A stretch of 64,000 nucleotides of DNA from Ambrosia x helenae (GCA_030844895.1 CM061231.1:131349023-131413022), one strand, 5' to 3'; positions 19,440-31,992 are shown, numbered from the stretch's first letter. Notes: generated by a model from the sequence alone, not told the origin. A program made the numbers and translations.

Positions 19440-22400
19440 TCAGGGGACCCAAGCCTGTTTGGTCTTGGGTCTTTAAGTGTTAAACTTCACAGATTCATTT
19501 TGAACAACATTTCGACCTTTTTCTGATCATTCAAACCTTTCTCATTTTGAGTTTTGACATTAGCAGTTGAGGTGGAAGCACATGTAGAACCCACTGGTGA
19601 CCAAGATTGTTCAGAACGTTTAAGAATCCTAATCTGAGATTTTTGTGTCTCAGCAGGTTTCTTTGTATCGTTCGTAAAAGAAACTTTCTTAGTTACCTTT
19701 TCTGATTTAACAGAAACACGTCCAACTTGTGACTTAACAGCAGGTTTAGGAAAAACCTTTTGTTTGTACATAGCAATCCTGTTTCGATTATCATAGACAA
19801 ATTGACGTTTTTCCTCTTTTGAAAATATCGACTTTGATTATAAAAGGTGATCTTTGAGGGACAAAATGTATTTGTGGATATCTATGATTATCAATCAGAC
19901 TTCTATAAGGCTGCTTATTCTCAACTTTATGCCTTTTATGTCGCACATATGGGCAGTGAGCAAGTAAATGCCCTCTATCGTTGCATTTGTAACACAGACG
20001 GTATTCCTCAAAAACATTTTTGGCATTCGGCTTAGCATATGAAGTGATCGGAAATTGATCATCAACACATCTACGTCTTAAACTCACTGGAGCTGGATCC
20101 ATTGAGTAAGCCGGCTCAAAAAATGCATTGGCCTTTTCTTTAGGCTTGATGAATTCAGTGACATGAACTTTTGGTTCCTTAGGAGTATCACAATAGAGTT
20201 TCTTTAAAAGTTCAGGAGGAAAATCATTGGTCCTTTCGTGTTTAGGAAACCAGATTGTACTTTCCTGCCAGATTTTATCAATCTTTGAATAATTTGCAAA
20301 TTTTATTGGATACTCCTCGTCAGAGATTAACTTATTGGATCCTTCCATCCGATAGAAAACCATGATGGGTTTGTCAACTAAATCATTTTTCACATTCTTG
20401 TGCACTGATTGATTCACTCTATGTGCATTTGCCTGAGGATGAGAAAACTGAGAAGGTGACACTGGATCATTTGTGATTATGTGATTTTCCAAAGGAATAT
20501 CACTGCCTTCTTTAGATTTCTCATCTTCAGTGTCTGAATTATCAGTCACTACAACCACCCCCTCATCATTCATTCCGAGTATCGGTCTCACATCAGAATG
20601 TGGACCTCCAATACTTGAAGTATTAGATTCATTATCTGATGCAGTGTCCGATTTAACTGAACTCTCCGGTGTGTTGAAATTGTGATTCTCAAACAACACT
20701 GGAGAAGGAACAGATTTGTAGTTTACACTACCGGATTGTGATGGTTCTTCAATGATGTGGTCAACAACATAAGCTATATGTTTATAGCTTTCTAACTTCT
20801 TGTTAACCTTCTCAGCAAAACACTTGATTGTGGCCATTTCCAATTTTGTGTTTTCAAGCTCATTAATGTAATTGTTAATGGCAAGTTGTTTTAATGCAAG
20901 GGTTTTCTTTAATTCTGAAATGTCCTTTATATACCCTTCAAGTATTTTGTTGAATTCATGTGCATTCTTACGATAAGATTGAGTGTTGATTTTAGCACTC
21001 TCAAGTTTAACCCTGAGTTGCTTATTTTCCTCAGTCAATCTATCGCAAGTACCACAATATTTGTCACTATTCATGTCAATTGTAGAATCAGAACTTACCG
21101 GTTTTGGTGGATCTGTCATAGCCATCAACGCAAAATGAGCCTCCTTCCCAGCAAAGAACTTTGAGTAATCAATTTTTGTGAAGGCGTCATCCACAATGCA
21201 CGATTTCCTGGTCATTAGAAAGTCTGCTTCGGCTAATAACTGATCAATCTCATCATCCAACGAATTAACACTCACTTCCGAATCAGCTTCACTTTCCGAA
21301 TCGGAATAGACAAATTCAGGTTCATCAGGAACTTCAGTAACAGAATCAATGATAGTTCCAGAAACCTTCTCAATAGTAATATCTTCAACTTGCTCAGCAA
21401 CAGAAACCTGAGAGTCATCAACTATGTCCTCAATCACCACCTCAGATATCTTCTCAGATTCCAAAACATCTTCAACTATCACTGGCTCCTCTATATCCAT
21501 CTCCTTAGCAAAACATGCCACATTCCCACTAGTAATCTCCCCAACTCCCAATTGCATAGCTGTCCAATCATAACCCTCATCCTTCTGAATCACCAATGCC
21601 TGATTCTGGTTCTCAGTTTGAGATTGGCTATTCGGTGTAGAAATAAAAATTACGGTTCTGGTTGGGTTGTTTGGAGTTAGAGTTTGACTTTGGTTGGATG
21701 CAGGTGCTTGTCTAGTAGAGGTATTTTGTGAGGTGTTCTGTCGGTTTTGGAAATTGTTTTGTTGTGGATAGGTGTTGTTGTTTTGGCTTTGATAGGTAAC
21801 CTGATTCTGGGACTGTCGGTTTTGATAGTTTGAAATGAAAGGGTTTCTGTTACCTTGCTGCATCAGTTGAGTACACTCTCTCTTGAAGTGACCTCGAGTA
21901 CCACAGTTAAAGCATGTAACCTTGGCTTTGTTGAAGCCGTAAGTGGTATTCGGTGAAGTAGCAAGATCTGTTCTACCTGTTTCTCAATAAATATTGTAGC
22001 CCTTCTCATCACACTAGCGAACGCCCATTGAATATCTATCAATTCCAACTCCTCCTTATCAATTTGGGTATCTTCATTGGTCAGATTATTATTCCCGATC
22101 TGACTCGCCATAAGTCCATTATAACATGCAACCATTGCAGAAACCAAAGCAGTGTGTTGTTGAGCTACTTCAACTGTAACATTGTTCATGTTGGAAGTTT
22201 CCAACACAACCAGACTTTGGCTTGATGAAGCTTGTGTTGTTGGTGGAACATATGATTGTTGTTGAGGTGTGTTCATGTTTGATGAATAACATGTAGTAGA
22301 CACTTGAGGTTGTGGTGGAATATAGGAATTTGTGGTGTAGTTTGGTGGATAGATTGATGTTTGTGCAAGATAGTTAATTGGGTTTCTCGGTGGTTCAACA

Positions 22401-23353
22401 ACACTAGAAACACAAGCTATATGTGGTGCAACATTTCCTACCACACTTGAACTGGACACCGAAGTAGATGGAAAGGCATGATACAATTATAGATTTTGTG
22501 GGAATTGTGATCGTCTTACTTTCCTCTTTTCCTCTAACTCCTTGTTCTCCAACTTCTGAATCAGCTCATTGATTGTCCAATATTTATAAGAATCTTTCTC
22601 TTTCAAGACCTCAATGTGTTGATTCCAATATGGTTGTGGTGAATCAGCAAACTTATCAACCAACTCAGACATCAGAATCTTGATGTCATAGTTCTACAAC
22701 TCGGTCAACAGGTGACAATATCTCGGAATAAGTTCCTTTAGAGTCTCATTCCCAACATAGCTAAGGTTTTCGAACTCTTTCTTTAGCGCTTCCACCTTCA
22801 ATCTTCTTGTCTTATCATTCCCATCATGTCTGTTCTTCAACATATCCCAAAGCTGTTTAGATGTAGTACACGATCCAAAGTGATGAAGTAGATCGGTAGT
22901 CAAGGCTTGAGATAGTTGTGAGAAAGCCTTCTTCTCGACTGCTAACTTTTTTTTCTCATCTTCAGATAAACCATCAAGTGGAATCGGTTCACCTGAATTC
23001 TCCAAACACGGAGCAGCATAACCTTTTGCAATCTTCTGCCATGCTTCAGTTCCTTCCAAACCCATGCCCTCAAGATGTATTTTGAACTTCTTTTGCCATT
23101 GGTTGTACTCTACCATGTCCATCAGCTTCGGGGGACGATTTCCACTACCTGAAGACATATCATTGATTAGTGTGGAAACAGCATTAGTAGTTTGAGAATG
23201 TACCACTGCTGCTGCAACGCCCCAATAATCAGTCGTTGGTTGCTGTGGAGGTTGAGTAACAGGTGGTGGTATCGAACTACTCATGGCAAGGTAGTTAATC
23301 GATTGAGATGACTGAGTGTTCGTCTTCTGAGAAGATACCGCCCATGGATTCAT
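19440..23353 (-). pseudogene. Copia A gag, broken
   Basis: Similar along its length to B gag. The start MNPWAVSSQKTNTQ at 23353 matches MDPWTVAAQKTNTQ of B. Frames are broken by stops or shifts at about 22690, 22487, 21863 and 19780, giving pieces of about 220, 60, 207, 690 and 94 codons. The capsid-like region, the first zinc knuckle (damaged by a frame break near 21863-21930), the acidic region, the coiled coil and the second knuckle CYKCNDRGHLLAHC are recognisable. The C-terminus ends in a segment like AWVP. The number of lesions agrees with A being older than B. Confidence 0.88.
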
Positions 23354-23953
23354 CAGAACATGCTATTTCTGTGTTGTTGTAGGTTCGAATGTTGTCCATG
23401 ATGTCCGAAATGTAAACACTTAGAAAAATTTCCCAAAATAAGTCTTCGTTCGACCTCTGATGTGTTATTGTGGGTTCGAATGTAGAAACAGCTAGGTTCG
23501 ACCCCTGAAATCAGACTCGAATGTAGATATGTAACACACAAGACTCTCCTTCGCCAGAATCAACTCTCCTTCGACCTCCCGGTAGGTCGAATGTATCACA
23601 AGTGGTCGAATGAACACACAACACACTAGAAAAGTTTTGGTTCGACCTAAAATACTCAGATTCGACCTGAAAATAACCTGGTTCGACTAAAAACTCACAC
23701 GTTAGACCCTATTCTCTCTGGTTCAACCTGACCCATTTGAAAAACGGTTACTCTTCAAAAATCAGTTGATTTGATCCAAATTTTTCAAAAGTTTATAGAT
23801 TTTGATGATCTTCATCAGGTTTTGTATCGAATATGATGTAGATCAATTAATTTCCATTAAAACTCAATGTTCATTCAAAACAGAAAAATTTTGGACAATT
23901 TTGGATCAAATTCTGTTCAAAACATATCAATTTGTAGTTGTATGATCTCGTAG
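23354..23953. promoter_or_regulatory. Gag leader of copia A with TTCGACC motif array
   Basis: Non-coding leader. TTCGACC and its inverse GGTCGAA recur between about 23430 and 23720: palindromic pairs such as CTTCGACCTCC facing GGTCGAATGTA near 23570-23595, and a run TTCGACC, TTCGACC, TTCGACT with 20- and 21-bp spacing near 23640-23690. The arrangement copies the leader of B but with A in place of C or T in the motif. Confidence 0.7.
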
Positions 23954-23965
23954 GCTCTGATACCA
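23954..23965 (-). other. Primer binding site of copia A
   Basis: TGGTATCAGAGC on the minus strand, three bases from the 5' LTR, identical to the site in B. Confidence 0.9.
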
Positions 23966-23968
23966 CTT

Positions 23969-24462
23969 TGTAGACGGATTGGTTTTGAAAAAAACAGTTA
24001 TGTGATCAAATAAGTCTAACAATCCAGGTGCGAAAACCCTAGAATGTTTACAAAATGATACGAAATGAATCAGACACAATCAATCACCTTTTCAATCTTC
24101 ATTTTCATTAATAAACTTGTTAAACTTGATTACAAATAGATTTACAATGACATAATTCAAGTTCAGAAAGATCTAGATCCAGAGAGAAAACCTAGACTCA
24201 ACACACAAACACAAATGGCAAAAGTTATAATCTAAACAAAATTTTCAGCTTATATAGAAGTCCACATTCGACCTCTCGTCTAGGTCGAATGTGTACCTTC
24301 GACCTGTATCCAAGCTCGAATCAACATTATGTCATCAGTCTTCTCCCTTTGACCTTTTATATTTTCCTTCCACCCTTATACAACTACCTTCGACCCTACG
24401 TAAATACTCAAAACACTTATATTGTAAATCCAAAGCAACTAGTCGCAAAACGTGCATCTACA
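23969..24462 (-). repeat. 5' LTR of copia A
   Basis: 494-bp LTR from TGTAGACGG to GCATCTACA. It keeps short similarity to the B LTR (AGTCGCAAAACG near the start of U3). A TATA box CTATATAAG (minus strand) is at 24249-24257, and the motif cluster 24262-24400 lies directly upstream of it. AAGTG after the end is the expected target duplication; the left copy is outside the window. Confidence 0.85.
24262..24400. promoter_or_regulatory. TTCGACC motif cluster in the U3 of copia A
   Basis: CACATTCGACC faces GGTCGAATGTG across 9 bases, then ACCTTCGACC, GCTCGAATC, and degenerate copies CTTTGACC, CTTCCACCC and CCTTCGACCC follow at roughly 20-bp intervals. Same position relative to the TATA box as in B. 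Confidence 0.7.
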
Positions 24463-25048
24463 AAGTGTCACACGCGATATCTACATATATATATATATAA
24501 ATAGTCGAAATATCTCTCGTTAGCGTTGTACCTTCTGACAAGCTTCTTGCGTTGACATGTTCTTATCCTTATGTTGACCTAGTCCAACTAGGTCTTGACA
24601 CTTCATCTTCTTTCAACAACTAAAATCCATATTAGCATCATTGACTACCACGGCCACCACCAGTCCTAATATTATTTCATCCATTCTCAATCCCAAATCA
24701 TATGCTTAGTTGATAACTTATCAGCAATGGAATGAAATTAAAGGGTTTTACTTTGGTTGTCGGTCCTGCGTATTCATCTTCCTATAGTGTCAGTCCGAAC
24801 CCAATTCCATTACCGGAACAGAAGTACCACGGCCATCGCCACCTTAATTGGAACTTCTCAGACAAAACCCTAAGATACCCCAGCCGCCTTCATCCTAATT
24901 AGAACCCATCAGCATCCCCTTCATCTCTCAGTCCTCTCTCTCAAACGGGTCTCTCTCTCCTCTGTTAACACTCTCAAGATCTGTGAGTGTGGATAGGTTG
25001 TTGGAGGGCAGTGCCGCCGCGGTGACCGAGTCAAGATCCACCGGTCCT

Positions 25049-25095
<47 letters not shown>

Positions 25096-25552
25096 CCTCT
25101 GGTCTCTCTCTCTCTCTCTTTCTATTCACTCTCTCCTGCATATTGTGGAAGCAGGGTTTCTAAATATGTGTAATGTGTTAGAGAGGATAAGAGAGTGGGG
25201 ATTTACAAATGAGCAGCCAAGTTATTGTGTGTTTGAGAAGATAAAGGTTGAGGTAACAGAAGGTGTAAGCGTGTGTTCTTATTATCAGAAGTAGGGGTGT
25301 GTTTCAAGCAAGAGAGGACATGTGTCCTTCTCTTGTGTGACTCACCCAAATATGGATGGCTTCGTTTTCGGGACCGGCTCTGTCTCGTAACTCGTTTTCG
25401 TATATAATTGTTTTTATCTTGTCATGATAAATATTTAATACTTTTTGGTTTTGGTCTCGTATCCATATCTTCCTTACTATTAATATTTAGTTTTTCATTG
25501 TTTTTAGTCTAATCGCGAAAAAAAATTTGGGTCTTTCAACCGGGGTGTTACA
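24463..25552 (-). repeat. 3' LTR of the LARD-like element, truncated by copia A
   Basis: Matches about 29300-30376 with scattered substitutions and different repeat lengths. Contains a TA run at about 24485-24500 and a C run followed by a CT microsatellite at about 25050-25125. It ends in GGGGTGTTACA at 25552, directly beside the polypurine tract. Confidence 0.85.
25048..25128 (+). repeat. CT microsatellite with C run inside the LTR
   Basis: A run of C is followed by (CT)n, a short break, and (CT)n again. The same position in the other LTR (about 29908-29960) has a longer uninterrupted CT run. The tract creates spurious open frames on both strands. Confidence 0.9.
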
Positions 25553-28022
25553 TTCTCCCCCCATTACTGGAATTCCGTCATCAGAATTTCTTCTGTGTTA
25601 CCCTTTTGTATCAACTGTCGTAATCTTATATAGGGTAATAAATTTTATTGGTCGACATCATAAAGAATATTGAGGTACAGGATAGTTTTTCAAGAGTAAC
25701 AAATGATCCTTCAATGGTTACTAACTTTGGAATTTCCAGTCTTTCCATTAGGAGGGTATTAAACAAGGTCATTAATCTTCTAGGATTAAAGGAATTAAAA
25801 ATATGAGACTTTACATCTTTACCGGGTTAACTCAATTAATCTCAGGAAAGCCGAGTGGTAATATCGAAGTATTAGTGCCATTCTTAGTAACCGGATATAT
25901 ATGTAGTCTCAAGTAGGGCGGGTATAAATGGTTAAACCCGTATAGAATGTTCTAAATCGCTATCTCTACTGTGGTTCAATTTTTGAAGGGTCTTGTCATA
26001 ATTCTTACGGCTCTATTTTCGAACTTGTACAATAGTGAGATATCAACTATCAGCTTAGACATGTTCAAGGAATTTCTTCTTCGATCGTGTATCAGTCTTA
26101 AACTCGTTTCTCTTTAAATACTTTCGAATTCTTTAAGGCTTTTCAAGCTGTAAGAGAAATTCGGAACTAAAGTGGTTTCAGTCAAATCATAAAATTATTC
26201 CATTTTATATATGTCGAGTGTCCTTAGATACCAAGATCATATCTGCCCCCCCCCCCGCCCCGTTAGTAGTTACCTACCCAATTCTTAAAGGTTTCATACA
26301 CCATATCAAAACGTCATACGAGGATTTGGATATTAAAAGGGATACATGGATGAATTAAAACTTCACTAAGGATTTGTCCTTGGTTTGACTCCCAGTTTTA
26401 TTTCCGGCGTACCATTAGTGTTTATATATAGGGTGTACCGCAGCTAACCCACCACACCTTTGATACCTCGAAAAAGTACTGAAAATCTCGCCTAAAACCC
26501 TGATCAAAAACGTTTTTTTTAATGGAAATTCCTATGTGTGTTCCGGAAGTTACTAGTTCTTAATAACTTTGTTTTGGGTATGATGAGCACTAAAATGTGG
26601 TCTTACGTTCTTAAATCATGTCACCCTTACCAGCTTTTATGCCTATGTTGGGATCACTTCTAATTTTTCTTGTCCACAAAACTTGGTGTATACTTGTATG
26701 GTAAGTTAATCTTAGGCACCTAAGGAGTCACCTGATGTTCCCTTCAGACTCTAGGACGTAATATATCGTAATTATAGTGACTTTAGTCATATCTTAGAAT
26801 CATCTTTATACGTATCGGGTATGATTATCATCATAATTGGGTTCACTCCCCCCGTTTAGATCAACCTAACTTACTTTCACCGATCTCGTACAAATTATAC
26901 TAAGAGGTTATGAAACATAAACCGATGGTCGTGAATGTCATCTAGGGTTAGTACAATGAATTAAGATGACGAAAACTTTAATTAAATCCTAAGAATACCT
27001 CAATTGGCGTTCAATCCTAGTTTCCTTGGTTAACAGAGGTTGGATGATCATTGTGTTTTATACATTCTAAATCCTGATCACGGTCACCCTAGTTGTAATT
27101 ATAGAAATCAACTCTAAAATCTGTGATGAGTTAATGAATCTGGAATTTTATACTTACAAAGATTAATGTAACCAAGTTCGGATGAAGAAATCAAATAATC
27201 CAAGGTTTAATCCTTATCTATAGTGTAGTTGACATGATACAGTGGAAGTGAAATCTTCTATCTATTGACGAACGAGACATGAAAACATAAGACATCATTG
27301 CTATCTCTATCATTAATAATTTGGGTACCTTTAATCCTTTGCGTCTTGGTAGAATGATGCACTTGATATTTATGGTCTACTCGCATTTTGTCAAGAAATG
27401 TTATCCGTAACATTGACATTATTATATTTGTATGAAGTGAAATGATGATACTACATCGATTTAGAGCGTAATATTAGTAAAGTTCAAATGGGTTTTCGTC
27501 ATCTAGGTTACAGGGGTCGGATAACATAAGCACATAAACACTCTAATCATATATATAAGTATGGATTATTAACTATAGTCACGTATGGTTAACGATTTCA
27601 ATACAACTATGTCTCACTTTTATTTTGATTTTAACGTGGTTATTAATCGGGTTTTTGGTCACTCTTAGGATTTCTTAGAACTTTCACATGCCTGTAAATT
27701 CATGATTACGTTCCGGACCGTAATCGTCAATTTACCTCACGTGATCATTCTAATAGTCTCCTTTGTAGTCTTATTCCTATCATTACCAAATCATATCAGG
27801 GTATGTTATACCAACACTTAATCGTCTCGGGTACTACCGTGTGGTCTCACACCGTGTTCAGGTACCTTAGTTTTAACTCATGTTTGTATCCTTAGACCTT
27901 TCTTAAACACTTTCGGGTATTTCCTAACTAGTTAATTTCATGGTCTTAATGCTACGGTTTCAAGGGGGTCTTGATGTAGTTTAGAAGTATCTTGCACGGA
28001 TATCCTAGTTCGCTACATCCGT
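25553..28022 (-). other. Internal region of the LARD-like element, no coding capacity seen
   Basis: No frame longer than about 60 codons and no retrotransposon motif was found in either strand. The minus-strand polypurine tract is the TGGGGGGAGAA run at 25553-25566 next to the 3' LTR. A C-rich tract lies at about 26246-26262. Confidence 0.6.
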
Positions 28023-28035
28023 TGCACTGATACCA
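28023..28035 (-). other. Primer binding site of the LARD-like element
   Basis: TGGTATCAGTGCA on the minus strand, two bases inside the LTR starting at 28038. It resembles a tRNA-Met type site. Confidence 0.7.
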
Positions 28036-28037
28036 AC

Positions 28038-29326
28038 TGTAACAACCCGACCCAAGGGTGTCGGTTGGGATGCAGTTGATACCAAAATTGCACAACGGAA
28101 GCAACATATACACTATATTTATTGTTTCTTACATATAATAGTTCGATAATATAATTATACATTTCTAAATAAATAGTATATAACTATGCAGGGACGACGC
28201 GCGGCAGTTGGTGAAGTGATATCCACTAACTGATCCAGACTCTATCCAACGTTCAGCGCTAGATTATCTAAACCACAACCCTTGTAACTTGATTCTTCTA
28301 CCGACAATCCACAAGAATCTGTAATGGAGATCTTCTAACAATTATCTCTAACTACAACATGTAGTAGCTACCTTGCGTTCGATCTTTATTCCAAGCGGTA
28401 CGTGAACACATACTAAAAGTAGATTTGGGTCAGCATAAAATGTTGGTGAGTCCATGTGTGGTTTTATGCAAACAAATACGGTGATGTACAAGCCACACCT
28501 TAAACCTTACTCAGAATCTATATACTGCAGTATAGATTCACCTAACATATGTTACAATGGTCCGCAGACCCCAGTGGAGGGTTTTATGGGCTTCTGGATC
28601 CACTGTGTGTGGGGTTTCCCCAAGTAGTGCTACCCATACGTTAAGTGTCCCAAACCCCTTGGGTTAATGAGTGTGAGTTTAACAATCCGGAAGCAAGTAT
28701 CTTGTACATCAAACAGTTTAACAAGTAAAACATTTTATAAACAAGTTGGTTACACGGAACTCACCTCGGCAGCGTATCAAATCCTGTCATACAGTTTCCC
28801 AAGTAGGGAGCCCAACCATCATTAGCACACAAATTCCTATGTTAATTATAAACATTAGTGAGTGTAACCAAACATCGCGGTTACACGTGTGGGCGAGCTA
28901 GGACCATTGTTTGTTCCCACGTTGTCGGTTCCTCTATGTTCCAAAGGAATCATTATCAATAATTCAACATCGTCACTTGTGTCTATATAATATGTCTAAG
29001 TTTCATGATCTAGTTGTTCGTCTATATGCCAATAACTCGAAAAAGTCTATAGTATCAATGTATTATCCTTATGCTTTAGTTGTTAAGTTTACACCATATT
29101 CTTATGTCCAAATTATGTATTATATTTATACTTAATGTTCAAGTTTGAGCGATTCATCTAACGTCCAATGTCCCATATTGTTAAGCTTATGTTCCATGTC
29201 CAATTACCAGGTTTACTATACTATCTAAACTCATTCACTACTATATATACACATGTCCAATATTTGTTTAGTTCACATGGTCGGGTCGAGATCAATGTCA
29301 AGGTCCCACACGTGTCACACGCGATA

Positions 29327-29385
<59 letters not shown>

Positions 29386-29907
29386 GAAATATCTCTCATT
29401 AGGGTTGTACCTCTTGACAAGCTTCTTGCGTTGACCTGTTCTTGTCCATATGTTGACCGAGTCAAAATGGGTCTTGGCCCTTCATCTTCTTTCAACAACT
29501 AAATTCCATATTAGCATCATCGACTACCACTACCACGGCCACCACCAGTCCTAATATTATTTCATCCATTCTCAATCCCAAATCATATGCTTAGTTGATA
29601 ACTTATCAGCAATGGAATGAAATTAAAGGGTTTTACCTTGGTTTTCTGTCCTGCGTATTCATCTTCCTATAGTGTCACTCTGAACCCAATTCCATTACCG
29701 GAACAGAAGTACCACGGCCATCGCCACCTTAATTGGAACTTCTCAGGCAAAACCCTAAGATACCCCAGACGCCTTCATCCTAATTAGAACCCATCAATAT
29801 CCCCTTCATCTCTCAGTCCTCTCTCTCAAACGGGTCTCTCTCTCCTCTGTTAAGACTCTCTAGATCTGTGATACTTTACTTCTTTACCAGTCTCTCTCAT
29901 ATCCTCT

Positions 29908-29963
<56 letters not shown>

Positions 29964-30376
29964 GCATATTGTAGAAGCAGGGTTTCTAAATATGTGTAAT
30001 GTGTTTGAGAGGATAAGAGAGTGGGGATTTATATGAGCAGCCAAGTTATTGTGTGTTTGAGAAGATAAAGGTTGAGGTAACAGAAGGTGTAGGCGTGTGT
30101 TCTTATTATCAAAAGTAGGGGTGGTGTTTCAAGCAAGAGAGGACATGTGTCCTTCTCTTGCGTGACTCACCCAAATATGGGTGGGTTCGTTTTCGGTACA
30201 GGCTCGGTCTCGTAACTCATTTTCGTATATAATTGTTTTTACCTCGTTGTGATAAATATTTAATACTTTTTGGTTTTAGTCTCGTATCCATATCTTCCTT
30301 ACTATTAATATTTAGTTTTTCATTGTTTTTACTCTAATCGCGAAAAAATTTTGGGTCCTTAAACCGGGGTGTTACA
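28038..30376 (-). repeat. 5' LTR of the LARD-like element, complete
   Basis: 2.34-kb LTR that begins TGTAACAACCC and ends GGGGTGTTACA, so its ends form the inverted repeat TGTAACA/TGTTACA. It contains a long TA run (about 29328-29382) and a CT run (about 29908-29960). The element is intact on this side, and the LINE sequence starts in the next base. Confidence 0.82.
29328..29382. repeat. TA microsatellite in the LTR
   Basis: More than 20 TA units; the partner LTR has only about 8 (24485-24500). Confidence 0.9.
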
Positions 30377-31045
30377 ATTTCATTGCTCCTAGATCTTGTC
30401 TCCTACGCTCCCTAGCCTTGGCGATCTTAAAAATATCATGTTCCCCTTCTTTTGCGTCAACGTGTTCATAGATTCGCTTATAAGTTGCGTTCTTAGGCTC
30501 TGTCATTGCTTTTTTCGCCTCCCTCTTGGCCCTTTTGTATCTCACCCTCAATCTCCTTCACTCCTCCTCGTCCGTGCACCTCAAAAGATCCTTAAAACTC
30601 CTTTTTGTATCCCTTATTTGGTTATGTCCACTAACCTTATCTCTTGCGTCCCCTAAATTCTCTTTTGCCACATGAATAATGTTGTTCTGCATATCCTCCC
30701 ACATTTGGTTTGTGTCAACATCCGGTAGGAACGGTGTCAGCGAGATGGCCTTTTCTCTGAATATCGTAATCTTGTCACCCTTCAAATTTCCCTATCGAAT
30801 CCTAGGTCTCATTTTCCTATCCCGTCAGTAAAAAAATTTTCTCATGGTTGTATCTGCTACTTATAATAAACAATGTTGAGTCACTGTTGTCTCTCCCGGT
30901 ATAACGTTACAGTCCTTCCACGGTAGACGGTCATTTCTCCTCATCAGAAAAATATCAATTTGGGTATGACGCCGCTAAAAGTAATCAACTGTGATTTTGT
31001 CTTCTTCAAGAACAAGTTTATAATACATAAGTCATGGCCGGGGCT
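30377..31045 (-). pseudogene. RTE-type LINE fragment: endonuclease end and linker to reverse transcriptase
   Basis: Minus-strand translation gives, from right to left, the endonuclease end (THTQIDIFLMRRNDR, CNVIPGETTVTQH) and the linker with a WEDMQNNI segment, 'LLRCTDEEE' and a segment ending 'KIAKARERRR'. These are typical of plant LINEs that annotation pipelines label craniofacial development protein 2-like, a name that comes from an RTE endonuclease. Stops and frame changes break it. The reverse transcriptase is missing because the LARD-like element inserted at 30376; 5' truncation is at about 31045. Confidence 0.75.
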
Positions 31046-31638
31046 GTGCAAAGTCTAAAAGATCACTAGTTTATTTTTGTAGCAGTGTCTCTATATTATC
31101 TGCCCCTAGTTTATTTTTTTTATCTTGGTAGTATCGTAAATAATATTACTATATATCGTAAATAATATTACAACATTTTAATTACAATAATTAGACTCTA
31201 TGGCGATTTATGGTCCTTCAGCAAGACTCTTGATCTCTTATGATAATGCCAACATAATCATAATCTAACTCCATGCTAGTTGTGTTTAGCTCTCTTATAC
31301 ATAAATTTAGAATTTATAAGAAGATTAGACATTGACTAGGTTATATAATGTTGATCTTATGTATTTCATATGTTCACTTTATGTGTTAAAACTATATAAA
31401 AATAGTTATTTATGCTCATAACATATATGATGTCAGACGTTTCATATGAATTTACATGAGCATATAATCTTATATATCAAGTCATTAACCATAACTATAC
31501 TTATGAAGTCATATCGAACAATCTTCTTAAAAATCGGATTGACTAATTTGATTTCCATCTCTCATTATTAAAAAATATATATATATGCTACATTGTAGAG
31601 TTAAAATGCATACTAACTAACTAGAGGCTTTCCTTACA
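31046..31638. other. AT-rich intergenic DNA
   Basis: No gene or clear repeat seen. It contains the 3' flank of the SAUR gene. Confidence 0.6.
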
Positions 31639-31922
31639 TCAGCTTGAACTTATCAAGGAAACTAGTCCTTCAAAATAATCTTCACTGCAGGGAATCTTCA
31701 GCCCTCCTTCCGAGTTGTCAAAACCGAATTCTTCTTCAGCCCAATGTAAAAGATCACGGAACAAAGGGTGATTTAACGTAGATAACGGATAACATATCTC
31801 TTGTGCATCTCACCTACGTATACCGCGAAATGGCCTTTCTTTGGGGAATCTGTGGCACCTGAAGATCCCTTCTTCTTTTGCTTTTGTTTAGCACCAGTTA
31901 TTTTTATTATGCCCATACCCAT
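31639..31922 (-). pseudogene. SAUR-like auxin-responsive gene with one-base frameshift
   Basis: SAUR proteins are small plant proteins induced by auxin; several inhibit PP2C.D phosphatases and so promote cell expansion. The start is the ATG at 31922 (MGMGIIKITG). A lysine-rich N-terminus is followed by the SAUR core: KKGHFAVYVGEMHKRYVI in one frame, then LSTLNHPLFRDLLHWAEEEF, a GGLKIPC segment and an end in LISSS in the next frame, with stop TGA at 31639-31641. One base is missing at about 31788, after the YVI codons, where the family has a proline. Without the loss the product would be about 94 residues, normal for the family and intronless as expected. The rest of the core is unbroken, so this is either a very young pseudogene or a sequencing error. 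A TATA box lies about 70 bp upstream. Confidence 0.85.
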
Positions 31923-31992
31923 GTGTCTTGATGTATAAAAGTAATGAATATTGTATGACTGAAGAGGATGAAGTAATATTGAAAACCTTGTT

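Larger units (their letters stand above)
1400..24462 (-). mobile_element. Ty1-copia element A (SIRE-like), 5' portion, split by element B
   Basis: This element is present as 1400-3301 plus 18630-24462, interrupted by element B. Read on the minus strand it has a 5' LTR (23969-24462), a primer binding site, a leader, gag, protease/integrase and part of reverse transcriptase. RNase H, any extra gene and the 3' LTR lie left of the window. The protein order and close similarity to B place it in the same SIRE-like lineage. It is older than B because B is inserted in it and because its reading frames are broken many times. Its right end abuts truncated LTR sequence of the non-coding element at 24463. 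Confidence 0.85.
24463..30376 (-). mobile_element. Large non-coding LTR element (LARD-like)
   Basis: Two near-identical blocks (24463-25552 and about 29300-30376) are LTR copies. The complete LTR is 28038-30376; the other is truncated at 24463 by copia A. The internal part is only 2.5 kb and has no frame that resembles gag or pol, but primer binding site and polypurine tract are both in place for the minus strand. This is the signature of a large retrotransposon derivative that depends on proteins from another element. Its right end interrupts a LINE at 30376/30377. Confidence 0.8.

Noticed and set aside
24983..25294. 103-codon frame rich in serine and leucine
   Set aside because: It is read through the CT microsatellite of an LTR; no conserved protein feature.
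30558..30785. Host craniofacial development protein gene
   Set aside because: The segment is LINE endonuclease/linker sequence; that name is a common annotation artefact.
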